A DNA stretch of 64,000 bases. Source: Dicaeum eximium (lineage: Eukaryota; Chordata; Aves; Passeriformes; Dicaeidae). Below, piece by piece: positions 50,524 to 63,232 of this stretch. Position 1 is the first letter of the stretch, and every line of letters begins with the position of its first letter. The notes under the pieces are model-generated. The model saw nothing but the letters and a program-made list of their open reading frames with translations. It searched no databases and had not been told where the DNA came from. The position numbers were made by a program, and so were the translations under genes. The stretch is from contig VWZP01005668.1 of the NCBI GenBank assembly GCA_013396995.1, forward strand, positions 1 to 64,000, written 5' to 3'.

Positions 50524-53500
50524 TAATACTTATATAGCTAAATACAGTATTTCAATACCATACCTCAGTGTTCAAAAAAGGCTTCCTTGTCATTTGAATA
50601 CCTCTTGAAATTCTAAAGCCAGATTCCCTTATGCTGTGGGACTGTCTGAAGAACAGATGAACTGTTACAATATAAAGGTTAGCACATCTTGGCTGAGTAA
50701 CCTCTGCAGTTCACCCTGGCCATTAACCATTTTCTTCTCCCACCAGTAATTTCAGACTTTAAAAAGATGCTGGAGGCCACTCTGTGACTTAAGCAACAAT
50801 TTTCTTTTCAAGACTTCAGTTTTGAATAGTCTGCAGGACACTAAAATCTTGCTCTCACTACATGTAACTGAGAAGCAGCGATCCCTGGTGCTTCAGCTTA
50901 CTGGAGAGTAGATCCATGGAGTATAGCCAGTTTCCTGGACTATTAATTAAGGAAAGGATAGAGTTTTCTTCTTCTCTATGGATCAGTTAGACAGTTTATC
51001 ATTCTTACAGATCCAAAAAAACACATCTGTCCACATCTTGTGGAATAATATCTTTTTCACCCTATATATTTCAATAACATATACCTTTCACCAGCAGGAA
51101 TTCTTCCTATTCACCTGCAGTGATCAGTAGCTGAACATATTCAGAGAGAAAATAATGTCCACAGTTAAAAAGATATTCAGATTACTTTTCTCCTACTAAG
51201 CCTACTCAGTTAACTAGATTAATTATTACGATAGTAATTCCAATTCCTACACTCTCCAGCACAGCTATCCAAAAGTAGGATTGTCAGAGCAGAAAACATC
51301 AATTTTTGGAGTTTGTGTTGATGATTGCCTGGTTTGCAGAAGCAGTTGTTTCAATGAGAGTAAGTCTTGCCTCAACTTGTACACCTTGAAGTGATAGATT
51401 GTAAAAAGATATTTGGGCAAGTGAGCAGTAATAATCCCTGAGCAAATTTTGTCCACACCTGGCCATTTCCAGACTGTTTCTGAAGAGAAACCTGAAGAGT
51501 CTGAGGCAAATTCTGTGATCTGGCTTAAGTATTAAATATTGGTACAAACAGAGTTTCACAACTTGTGTGTGATAAATCAGTGTAAAGTTCACAGCAGCAG
51601 AGTAGGAATTAGGACTGATGATGACAATGATGATGGTTTTATTCCTTAATGAATGCTATTATGTAAAATGAGTCTAGTCTACACCTGGCATTTCAATCAT
51701 CATACTTCAAACATCTTTTTTTCCGGACTGACTACACACATATTCATGAAGCAAATATTTCAACAGCAGCAAAATTTTCTCCTCTATGAAAGAGTAGCTT
51801 TTCATTTTGAGATCCTGAATAATCCAGGAATCAAAGTTTTCATTGTTATATTGCTACACGTGCATAAGTTTCTACTTACACTTTTTCTGCTTATGCCAAG
51901 TTCTGGACTTTCCCAGTATCCAGTTTTAATAAACTCAGCCACACTTTCTTTGCCCCTCAGTGCACATCATATTGCATTCAAATTCCAAATCCATTGCAGT
52001 TTATATTGCAACTCAGTGTAAATTGATGTATCACCCAAATTTTCAATGATCTGCACTAATTTCACTGTTCTTCATCAGTGCAGGTTCAATTTATCTACAG
52101 TTTTCTTAGGCTTGTGGAGATGTGCTGGGCCAGCCCAGATGTTTAGTGCTGGATGAGAATTAAGTGGAAGTGGTAAGCATTTAACAGGACTGCTACTCTG
52201 TATTAGCTAAATAAATTCAAATGAGATTTTGCAGGAGCCAGTGGAGCCTTTTCTCGTTCTGGGATCTGGTGTAACAACCTCACCTAATGGTTGGGATCTG
52301 CTTGAAGTGTCCAAACTATCTTGTACCAGAGCAACCAGCACTCCTGTCTACCTAGTTCAGAGTTGTGCTTGTAATTTCCCCTCAATATTTGGCCTTTCTC
52401 ATTAATCCAACAGGGAACAAAGCTCATGAATCCAACTGGATATGATTCATTTTCTACATTTACTGAAAATCAGTGCTCTGCATGGAACCTCCTGGCCTGT
52501 GGGTGCCTGGCTGTGCAGATATCAGGGTGGTGGGTTCAGGTGGCCTTTAGTAAACACCCACAGCAGTGTTACCCATGTTATCCTGCCCCTTAATTCTTAC
52601 CCATAAACTCAACTGGTTCTTCATCCCCCCTAGGCTGAGCTCAATACATCCCAGCTGCTCTTCACATAAAGAGCCTGAAGAGATTATAGCTAGTTTCTGT
52701 TGGCTGATGTGAGGGCATCATTCTATCTTTGGTCTTTTGTCATTATGTATGTTTGGTTATATAATATTATAGCATGCATATGATATATATTTATTTTTAA
52801 AAGAAATAGAATGGTTTCTCAACAGACATATATGTATAAATACCAATATTTATTTAGCAATGTCTGTAATATGGCATTTCCTATAAGAATATCTCTGGTA
52901 CAAGAAAGGGTCTTTTCATATGTCTGACTTGTGAAATAGTGCAGTCTGTACTGTGTACACAGGGTCAGGATAGATCTTTATAATGTTCTCTTCTATCCTT
53001 CAAATTTCTGGGACGTTTCTTATTTGGCATAATTCAGTCCAGCTCTCTGGAATGCCAAGGCATGTATAAGCGTAAAACAATTTTACTGTCAATAGACTCC
53101 TAATTTATAAAGGCAGCTCTGATTCTCTTTCATCATTAATGTTCAGTTTTGATCTGATGCACTTTTTTTTTCTTTGGACTTCAGGCAAACATATGAAATA
53201 TATCATTTTAGTTGCTACTGCATGCCTGAATTTAAAAAGAAAGAAAAAAATTTAGGAAGTTTTATCCTGTTTAACCACAGGATATTTTTTCCATCCTCAG
53301 GGAAAAAGAAAGTAATTCTGGTAAAAAAGGATACTCTGTTATGTATAGAATAATGTTTTCTCTGACTTTAACGGATTTTACTGTTTTAGAAAGCATTGGA
53401 AGTGGAAAAAATTACACACTAACACCAAAAATCACATCACATTAATTTTATTAAAAAGAAAAAGCCTTTAAAAAAGAGACCAGAGAGAAGCAGGGATTGA

Positions 53501-54290
53501 GCTGTATTCCTTTATTTAAAAGAAAGAGATTTCCAGGATATATTTTCTTTAGAAACACATGTAAGTATGACTAATTAAGATACTTAGAGGCATTTAATAA
53601 TGACTAATTAGTTTTAAATTCAGAAAAGCAACTATCATTTAAATGGTTTGGTTATATGGAGGAACTTACCAGACATTCAGTTCTCATGAAGCATCAGTGT
53701 GACTTGATATTTGATGTAACAACTGAAGAATTTTCTGGGATCCATCCCGTTATGCTTTAACATTTTTAGCACCATTCCCAATTATGTTCTAAATTAAAGT
53801 CTTACATAAACAGAGGCATAATTGCAAATGCAGTATTTAAGATGCCATATCTGGAATATCACAGAATTTTAAGTAGCAATTCCGCTCAATTCATTTATAT
53901 TAAATTTATAATCCATTGATAACTCTGCTACTGGGGTCATCCCTACTGATCTAAAGCTTCATAAAAAATAAATACTAAAGTGAATTGATTTTGCAATTAC
54001 TTATTGCAAAGAAAAACATTTTTTTAACGGAAGTGCCTGAGAAGTGGAATTCTTTGTGGAAATTTTTTACTTAGTGAAAACTAATAAATATATTTTTCAC
54101 AAAGCAACTAAAGGAACTTGTTTCTTTTCAGGCCAACGTAACCTGAAAAGAACATAAACTTTTCTTTAACTCTGCCATTTTAGTTTTAGTTAAGCACTAA
54201 CCTACTCCTCCTGTTGGTGAGTTGCATTTTTAAAGAAGTTTGTTTGAATGCTCAGATTAGTGTTTGGCTCAAGTAAATTATAACTAAATG
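50524..54290. other. SEMA3E intron 1, nothing recognised
   Basis: AT-rich intron with a 122-codon chance frame (51653-52021, +) that has no recognised family, and TA-rich sequence near 52740-52800. Confidence 0.45.
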
Positions 54291-54330
54291 CAATATAATA
54301 ACAATATAACAATATAATATAAATACATAA
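54291..54330. repeat. AATATA-type AT-rich simple repeat
   Basis: Imperfect repeats of CAATATAA/AATATAA form a short AT-rich low-complexity tract. Confidence 0.75.
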
Positions 54331-57300
54331 ATGAGTGACTGTCTATGTGTGACTTTATCACTGAAAGGCTCAGGTCAGCTGACATTTTGAATTAAGGGTG
54401 TGGGATTTCAGTGACCAAGACTTTATATAACCCACTTTAAACCCTTTGAAAATTCTACTATTAACTATTAAACTCTCTTAATGAGTTATTTCTGAAAGTA
54501 CCCACGTACCTCTCAAATTACAATAATGCAGCACTTAGACAGACCCTTGTCTTTGAGCATGAGAACAGGTGATTTTTCAGGTGATATTTCTTAACTCTTC
54601 AAACAAAGTTTTTTTTATGAAGTATAATTTTAATTTTGTGCTGCATATGAGCCATTTAACAACATATTTAATTATCTTCTTCTGAGAAAAGTATAAAAAT
54701 GTACTTGCAAAAAAGTATGAATTACTAAAAGGCAGCTATAAAAATGACTGCACTTATATCTGGCAATATGTTCTAGCACAGCTTCTATTTATCATTCTCC
54801 CTAAAGTGCTTTATGTATTAAATTATATATAGATTTTGTATCAAATATTCATAAACATACAAATTTCAAGCACAACACAATGCTTTTCTAATATTGATTT
54901 GATTACAGCAGTCTGGCATATTTTTTGTCTTTAGTTATTAATATTTTTGTAGATATTATTGCCTTTATCTAGTATGATTGTGAGTGAGATTAGGGTGACA
55001 TTTGTGTAAATCTGTAGGAAGATGATTCTGTTTCCAGGGAGCACAGCTTGCCTTTTGTCTGCAAATAACTGCAGTATTAAACTCAATTTTGTTTGCATAT
55101 CCTTATACTGCCCCTTTTTACTGGAAAAATAAGCATTAGAGAAATTTACTACTATTCTGGCATCATCCATAGGATTTAATGAATGTCTATAGTTTTTCTG
55201 ATCTTCTAATCTAGGGAAACATAGCTTTATTATGTTATTCTTTTGAGAATTTAATTCAGTTTTTATATGCAAAGGTCAAATTCCTTACTCATATTGGCTT
55301 AATCATTCTGAAAAACACTTGAGTTTTCTGCAGCACATACTACTGCACAGACACGAGTGCTACATAACATGACTTTTACAGGTAAAATAAGATTTAAAAT
55401 CTAGTTTGTGAATTTGTAATTCCACATCACAGAAGGCCAAACACAATCACATGCATGGTTGCCTGAAATTTCTTGGAGACAGCCATTTGACATCACCCAC
55501 ATTGACTTTTGAGTCACTAATTTTTAGCATAATATCATGTTCTTTCTTTACCTTCATAATCAGATCTGAAAGTTACTCTTTCTATTTGACAGAAATAACA
55601 GTTAGGAACACGGAAAATAGAGAATGGAATAAGGCTTTTCTACTAATTGGAAAATATCTCAAGTTCTATTGCTCGTATCTGAAAGAAACAACCTACTAAA
55701 ATAGCAACATGAGAGAAAAAAAGATTTTGTAAAAGACTATTTACTGTGGTTAAAATCTAGCTGGAATGGAAATACAGTTCATATAAAAAGTGAATATATA
55801 AAATGAAAGTGTAAAATTTAACATAAGTGGCCTTATTCAAGTGAAAGTTTGAATATTTGATGTTGTCAGAATGACAGGGTTGCTTATAGTCAGAAGTAAA
55901 ATCCAATATTTCATAGCACTACACCGTGGTCATTATTTGAGTGACAGTGGAGACTAAATTGATTTGAATTATACTTCACTATTATAACTATTAATTTCTG
56001 TATCAGCTATTTGTATTAAGACTTTGCTTTTCCCCTGGAGATCCCAGAGCACTGTAGAAGATGTACAATGCTCTTTAAAGATATGGTTCTCATTAAATGA
56101 GCCATCTGCCCAGTTTACTAATTTGGAAAGCCAACATGGGTCTGCTGCATTTATGTAATTTTTAGTGCCCCCTTCAAGGCAGAGGTCAAACAACAGCATG
56201 GTTGTGCATGTGAAAAGTCAGTCAGTTTAAACTACCCATGCTGGTGCCACAGCTCAAATATTATTATTAGCCACTTGTCTAACTTATACAGACAAGTGAC
56301 AAGAGCTTGAGAATTTTCTATCTCAGTCCCTTTCCCTTCCTAGCTAGACAATTTTGCAGCCCATGAAATTCTTGCCCCATATTGCCTCAACTCTGTGGAT
56401 CTCCCCAAGCTCCAGTAACTTTCAGACACAATCAGTTAAGCTTGTATGTTTCTTATTACAGAAATATTTTCTAGCAGAGCATCTACATTCATTGAGACAG
56501 AGTTATTTCCAGTTTTAAAAGTGTACAGGCTTTGCCGAGGAAGGCATCTTTAAGAAAAGCATTAAAAATATTGAAGAGAGATGTTTCATGGTGTCTCAGC
56601 CCAGTTTCAAGAGCTATAACTTAAAAACTCTCATTTCTTTGATGGCCTTACTATTGAAATTAATTTTTAAGTAAAAAAGCATTATCAAAAAAAAAAAATC
56701 CAAAATGTATCCTAGTTTCTTTGCAAATTATTCCATCAACAATTTTACATAAAGTTGGACATGCAAAATATTTCGTGGAGTTATATTCCATTTTGTTGAT
56801 TTTTTGTGTTTGTTTATTTACATTACCTCCCCATCAACTTTGCATAATAATCAAATTTGTACTTGAGGAGAGATGAAATGGGAAAAAGTTTTATCATAGT
56901 GGGCATAATCTTGGAAAGTAGCTAGCTATAAAGAAATAAATTGAAAATAGTCTGTAAGGAGCATTATCATTAAATAGCTGCTAGGGTGAATTTTCTTGTG
57001 TCCAATCTATCCTTTCTTTGATAGGACATCCTTTGAGGAGAGGTCTCATTCCTCTCATAAGATCAGCAACAATGAGGACCTTGATTTTAGATGGTTTTTA
57101 GGCAAGTGTGAGATAATATCAGAAAAACAAGGAAGTAAAACCCTATGTCTTTGTCACAATCTAAATTTAATAAAAACTGGAATAAACATGTCTGCTGCTA
57201 TCTCCCCAAGGTGATATGTGAGAGAATGGACCAGATAAAGGAAGAAGGCATCTCAAGATATTGGCTGATTCAATAAAAATTCAGGTGCTCCACTACTTAA

Positions 57301-58675
57301 TTGCTACTCCTGTCCCCTGTAATGAGCACTAAGGCCCTGTATCTCCCTTCAGTGTCCCCTACATGTGAAACTTATGGATCTCAGCAGAGAGAGAGCTGAC
57401 AACACACTGCAAAGCATAATCTTTAAAGTCAGACACAAACTGAGGAGCTGCACTGTGGCAGTCAGTAGGGCAAAGGGATAATGTTATAGTGGCAGTTCCC
57501 ATGTAACAGAGAGTTTCAGATATCTACAAGACAGAACTATAAACCTTTTCACTTTTTAAAGGTAATCATCTGCTTTTGAAAGAGGAGATGACGTATCAAA
57601 TTTTTCTCTCTTGATATAACTTCATTCCCACCTAACTTAATATGTACAACATTGTTTTTCCTTTGAGATGTAAGAGGTCTGAACTCAACTTCCTTCTGTG
57701 GCCAGTGGCAATACAACTTTTTATCCTTCACCTTCAGTGGAGAATTTTGATATTGTGTTGAGATCCCTTGTCTGTCCTCCCACTGCAGCTATCACTTTTA
57801 TAAAAACATATAAGTCATTATGGAGAGGATAAAGGTGAAAGTAAGGCTAGCATATGGCCACCTGAAAGCTACAGCAGTGTCCTGGCTAAGGAAATTGTGG
57901 ATATACCAAAATCCTTCATATAGTTAGGCAGTTGTCAGCATACCAACTTTGAGTGTTTCAAACTGAATTTCTACTTATTGCTTTAAATATTATCTTCATT
58001 GCAGAATTTTATTACACAGCTAATAAAACTGCATGTATCATGTGCACTGTAGCACTGAATTTAGCTTTCTTTGAGACTGCTGCAACCCTGTCTTGCTTCT
58101 CACATCAATTTCTATTTTAAACTCTGAGCAGGAGCCAAGTAATTTTAAAGTATGTGAGAAAGTTAATGTATTATAAGTGGTTCTAATAGGTTATTCTCAG
58201 AGCCTTAAAAATCAGCATTTGCAGTGAAAATATGAGTCTGGGAGAGACAGATCCTACTTTTCTGTAACTGATGAAGTCTGGGGATTTGGTGGTTTAGAAG
58301 TTCACTTTTAATTGCTTTGAAGATTTTCAGCTTTTGCAGGCCTGCTCTGTAAAAGAAAGTTTGCTTTTGCTGACCAATGAGAAAACACAACAGATAAATG
58401 TATTAAATCAGACAATGCCTGGGCACTAAAGCTGTCTTCCATCTGGAAGCCCATTAGCCAGTATCAGTCCCTAGGAGACTTGCTGCCAGTAGCTAGCTGT
58501 ACTTGTTTATTTATGTATCAGTAATGTTTTTACTTCTTGAATCACTGAAACCCATGTGCAGTTTAGGGTTTCATCTGGACTCTGGATCTCTGGTCTTAAT
58601 GAGAATGGTTAGGTTAAGAATAAGAGTGAAATGCCACATAAAAGGGTAAACTCAGGACAACCCACAAGTGCTCTG
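54331..58675. other. SEMA3E intron 1, AT-rich, no exon
   Basis: Very AT-rich intron. A ten-base A run near 56689-56698. No recognised exon or interspersed repeat. Confidence 0.45.
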
Positions 58676-58830
58676 TAATCCTCCACGAGCCTCCCAGGCG
58701 GGCAGGGCTGCCTGGAGCTGTGGGCAGGCTCTGCTGCCTGCCCAGCCCGGGTAACACCCGGGAGCAGGGAATCAGCATTGCCTTTGGCTCAGCTCTTCCA
58801 CTTGCTGGCCAGTGTCGCTGAGCTGGCTTG
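58676..58830. other. GC-rich patch with CCCGGG hairpin in intron 1
   Basis: This is the most GC-rich stretch of the intron by eye, with CpG, GGGCAGG, GCCTGCC and CCAGCCC words. A perfect 7-bp inverted repeat is formed by CCCGGGT (58746-58752) and ACCCGGG (58756-58762). The frames here (for example 58614-58904, minus) show no known domain. Candidate regulatory element about 28.5 kb into the intron. Confidence 0.35.
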
Positions 58831-60188
58831 GAGGTGGCACAGGAATTTATTTCTGGAAAAGACCACAAGCGAATGGAAAGACTGAGGGTGAAAGGAGGAA
58901 GCAAGGGAGGAATTATGACTCAGAGGGATGGTTGTCTGTGACTCTCAGTGTTTCCCTGGGTTACCCAGGAGTTACACGCAGCCTCCTACTTGGAGTTAAA
59001 ATAAAGGAATAATTTATTTCAACAGCAAAGTGAGTACTGAGGTTTAGAGCTTACATGTCTGGGTTTGCAAAGAGCAGCTTCTTACTGATGTCTGTATTTT
59101 CATGTGCTTTCAGCTTGAATTGAGGGCATGAGAAGTAACTCTGATGAGGTCATTAGAATATCTGAGATCATGATTCTGCTTCATTCCTTCCATTGTGTTC
59201 GTCATGAATCTCACAGTGAGAAATACAACAGAAACTGTATGCATTAGAAAGAAATATAAGGATGTAGTTCCTCACTCTAGAAGGCTTGCAGATTTTACAG
59301 GTTCTCTCTTGGATACCTGTCAGGTGAAACTCTTTTAAACACCCATTTAGTGGCAGTGCAGCTGGGTGTTTCCAGGGAGCAGAAAAGCTTCTTTCTACAT
59401 CTCTACTCTTCTCCAGTGAAGAATTTCACATGTCCCAGTATGTCAGGGTCTGCTGAAATGCATTCATGTTCTAATGCTCTAATAAAGCTAAAATGTTAAC
59501 ATTCCTGTGAATATATCTACAGAGGAAATATTTTCTGGTCCCACAGTTATCCATGATAAATCCCTTCAGCTCAATATTAATCCATTCTTCCTTAGGATGG
59601 CAATTATGCTTATTTAGTGTTCTGAATAGGACTGTTCATAAAAATCAGAGTATACACCTACAAAAGACCAGTGGCAATCTTTTTATTTGCCTTATTTAAT
59701 AATTGCCTTGGTGAAGGTAGGAAAATATGTAAGAGTTTGTGCCTCTCCGTTCAACTGCTTTTTTCTCATTATCTGGAAAACATCTTATTCTTTTTGTACA
59801 CCTGGTCTGCTGCTTTACATCAAGGGAAAAAAATGTTTTAGCATTGCTCTCTCTCACTGTAATCACACTCTGGACAGCCAGCACACTAAGAACTACTGGA
59901 TGTAGCATTAAAACTTCAGTGGTTTGTGAGAAGATCCCTGAAGATTCAACTAAAGGTTGTAGTAAAAGAGTAGGAAAGTATGTCCTTGAATTGATACAAT
60001 CCAGAATCAGGTAATAAGTTTATGTTCTTGAAATTCAATGAGAACTTTGCCAGCACCAGTGAGGCACTGGGCTCCAGGTGCACATTTTTAAGAACAGCAG
60101 CTTGGCATTTGAAAAAGGTGAACTAATTGGTAGCCTCATTTTCCAGTGATCATATATTCTTCTGATGCAGTAAGATGCAAATAAATAT
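58831..60188. other. SEMA3E intron 1, nothing recognised
   Basis: Ordinary AT-rich sequence, with an octamer-like ATGCAAAT at 60175-60182. No exon seen. Confidence 0.4.
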
Positions 60189-60320
60189 TAAGATGAGGGC
60201 AGCAGTGTATGAATGTGTTTACATGTTTATGTGTATAATGATGTAGTGTGTATATAGACACACATTTCTTTGATGTGTCTCCATACATAGATATACAAGT
60301 GTATATGCATACATGTCTCC
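60189..60320. repeat. Degenerate TG/TA/CA repeat region
   Basis: Imperfect TGTG, TATA and ACAC words alternate in this stretch, including ACACAT and ATGTGT in inverted positions around 60260-60280. It appears to be a decayed microsatellite. Confidence 0.6.
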
Positions 60321-60752
60321 ACACTTTTGGTTTGTAAAGTTTCATTCTTCTTTAAATATACGTGTCTCATAAAACCCTTTCAGTAATTGTTCCTGTGCTG
60401 TAGGTTAGCACTGTACCACTTGCTCAGTTATAATCTCTTGCACAAGTTGTACAGAGATTTTCATTCACTAGTTAGTTCACAATAGCTATTCTGTGTTTAG
60501 TTATCCTTTTTTATCATTCACGTTTGTACTGAACTAAAAATCAAGAAATTAATGTGGTAAAAATTTTATTCACACAAAGAACAGAAGTTTGATGCCAGTA
60601 ATTTTTTATTTTTCATCATTTAAAGTATATTCCCGTATATCAGACATTCATAGCAAGAAACTGACATTTCTATGAGGAAGTTTTCCATTAATACATAGTT
60701 CTGCTCCCCAGCACTGAGGTTTCAGCCAGCTTCACTTTGACTGCCCATACTC

Positions 60753-60781
60753 CTCCAAGGGAAAAAATTCCTCCCTTGGAG
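60753..60781. repeat. Perfect 10-bp inverted repeat, 9-nt loop
   Basis: CTCCAAGGGA at 60753-60762 is the exact reverse complement of TCCCTTGGAG at 60772-60781, with an A-rich loop. Being intronic, it would form a stable RNA hairpin in the pre-mRNA. It does not look long enough for a microRNA precursor. Confidence 0.85.
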
Positions 60782-61173
60782 AAATGGAAAGGATAATACA
60801 TGCATTCATAGGCTAAATTCTGTGGAGCATGATTCAAGTGTAACATTCAGCTTCCTTAAAAAACTAGAAAGAAGCTTCTGTTTGTGGTATTAATACACAG
60901 GAAAATGTTTCCAAAAGAGAAGGTTTTCCACCCTTCCTGAAATCAGATCAGATGTAGTCCCCTTTATTTAGATACAGTTTCTGAAAGTCTTCTGTATTAT
61001 GATTTACTAGGACAGAATCACCAAGTTTACATTTTTCATTTGTGTAAAGATTAATTTTTTTTAGCCTTCAAGGAATAAAAGGAAAAGAAACTTTAATTCC
61101 ACTTTTTTTTTCTTTCTTTTGAGGTAACAAAGCCAACCCACACTGACACTAATGAGTGAAAAGCATCAGTTAT
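60782..61173. other. SEMA3E intron 1, nothing recognised
   Basis: AT-rich sequence with a short T run near 61104-61112. No exon or repeat supported. Confidence 0.4.
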
Positions 61174-61214
61174 TACATAAAAAAAACTTTTTATTCCATA
61201 AAAAAACTTTGTAT
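61174..61214 (+). repeat. Short tandem duplication (about 21-bp period)
   Basis: The unit CATAAAAAAA(A)CTTT recurs about 20 bases later (near 61176 and 61197), each copy followed by a TAT-containing trinucleotide context. Low-complexity local duplication. Confidence 0.65.
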
Positions 61215-63151
61215 CTCATCCCCATGTTTTGCTGTAATGAGATTCCAGCTGTAGTCAGTTCACCTAAGTCAGTGTCCCAGTAGCATGGGCTACACATGCC
61301 AGGGCTGCAAACTATTAAAACTTTTGAAAAAGCTTTGTTTCAAGGAATTTTAATTATGGCTCACAAGGTCATTCATGTTGAGACTTTATATCAGGGGCCA
61401 AACTTCAGATCTTCATGAGTAAGGCAAGAGGTTAGCATGTGTAACTTTATCCTCACTATAGAGTTCATATGCTGCTGATTATGAGCTTGTAAACAAATCC
61501 TTCCCATCTCTCCTGTCTGAAACAGCTTTATAAGGAGTTTATTTTTTAGAAAAATAAGAGCAGGTGACAAGGACAAATTGTCCTGAAGACTGTGCAAGAA
61601 AGTTAAACCCCTGGTTTCTGATGAAAAAGTGATTATAATCAGAAATATCAGATATCTTTAGAATATGTGGAGCATCCTTAGGTCATGTCACAGTTTTGTT
61701 GTCAAGGAACACTAGTCCTTGGCTTCAGCAAAACATGGGATAACTTCCCTTTTTAGTCTTCTCAGCATCTGTTTTCTTTCCCCTCTTTGTCCATGAAGAT
61801 ATGCTTTTTATATGTTAGCCTTGATCTGAAGGCACTGAATCAAATCCCTTGCTCAATAATTTGTAAATTCCTTAATGTATTTGGCAACTTGAATGAGAAA
61901 AAAGTTTATGACTGCCACCATCTCTTAAGGGACTTGGACAAAGTATATAAATATTTAATCCAGATTCCCCTTTGGAAATTATTAATCTGTGTGAATCTTA
62001 GAGATGATTCTGCTGTTTAGTCTATCCTTTGTATTTTAAGACATACCTGCATTGAGTTTGTTTGGTCCATGCAGCAGTACTGTTTTATGGTGCTTTTTTA
62101 CTTGAAAAGGCACAGTTCCTTTTTTCTTTCTTTTCTTGAAACAAGCCATTCTGGCTTGTCTGCCTCTCACTTCATTTGACATACACAACTTGTCTTCTGC
62201 CTTAAGAATCAATTTAGCTCACTTGTGTAATTTGCTCTTTTAGCCTGCTTTTGTCATCTTTGCTTCCTTCAGAGAACATTTATGTCTTCAACTGAGACTA
62301 AATTGTGTTAATTAGGAAAATATCCAATGGCAGCTTGCCCATCACCATGCCTGAATGACCATGTAAAGGTAAAGTAGAAAAAAAAGCAGTACAGTTTCTC
62401 TTGAGTTCATATAAAATTCTTCCAAAATTCTGCCATCACAGAGTAATTTGTCTTTACAAAACATAGACAATGTAACAGACAAAGGTATAATAAGGCAGAT
62501 TTAGATAGGAAATTATGTAGACTTTTTTTTAAAATAATGAGAATAATTAATTGTTGGGAGAATTTTCCAAACAAAATGATGGAGCAGCTATAGCTGAGTG
62601 TTTCTCTAAATCATGTACTTAAGCTCATCAGGAAGTTGTTAGGCTTGATGGAGAAATTACTTCATTAAATTTTACACCCTGTGTAATGAGAGAGGTCAAA
62701 ATAAATAGTCATAACAAACATTTTTGGTCCTCAATTGCAGGTGAAATTGTGGTCAAGTGAATCCTAATAGGACCAAAGTCCTATTGATTTCAATAAGAAA
62801 ATGTTTTCATCCAATAAACTTACAAACAAATCTTTCGCTTGTGTTAGGTGAAGACAGAAAAAAAGTATTTTAGGTAATTTATTTTTAATATTGTGTTATC
62901 TTATCAAGTCTTATGAAGGAGAGTGAAATATGGATAGTGGAACACACCTATTTATTTTTTTGCTATGATAATTGAAATTAATATTTTTTATTCTTGTGTG
63001 CCTTTACTAAGGAACAGAAAAGATAAAAGTACCCTCTTTATCACACTGAGAAAACAGCTGAAGGTCCCTATGGAAATTTATCATCTGATCATCTGACTTT
63101 TCTCAGCTCATTATGACTAACACTACTGCCAATGAACCTGCTAAGATTTTA
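61215..63151. other. SEMA3E intron 1, nothing recognised
   Basis: AT-rich intron. A block near 62770-62800 ('aaagtcctattgatttcaat') resembles a motif seen in old amniote repeats, but too little remains to name it. Confidence 0.4.
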
Positions 63152-63232
63152 CTTATTACTGGGATATAGTATTTACTATATTGAATATAGTATAGATGTA
63201 TAGATAAATATGTACACATTGTATATATTGTG
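63152..63232. repeat. TATA-rich low-complexity tract
   Basis: Repeated ATAGTAT, ATAGATGTATAG and TATATATTG words make an imperfect AT-rich simple repeat. Confidence 0.6.

Noticed and set aside
50301..50537. 78-codon + strand frame and its minus-strand partner
   Set aside because: Both fall within the CR1 element at 50203-50523.
51653..52021. 122-codon + strand frame in intron 1
   Set aside because: Hydrophobic, low-information translation with no family motif; lies inside the SEMA3E intron with no splice evidence.
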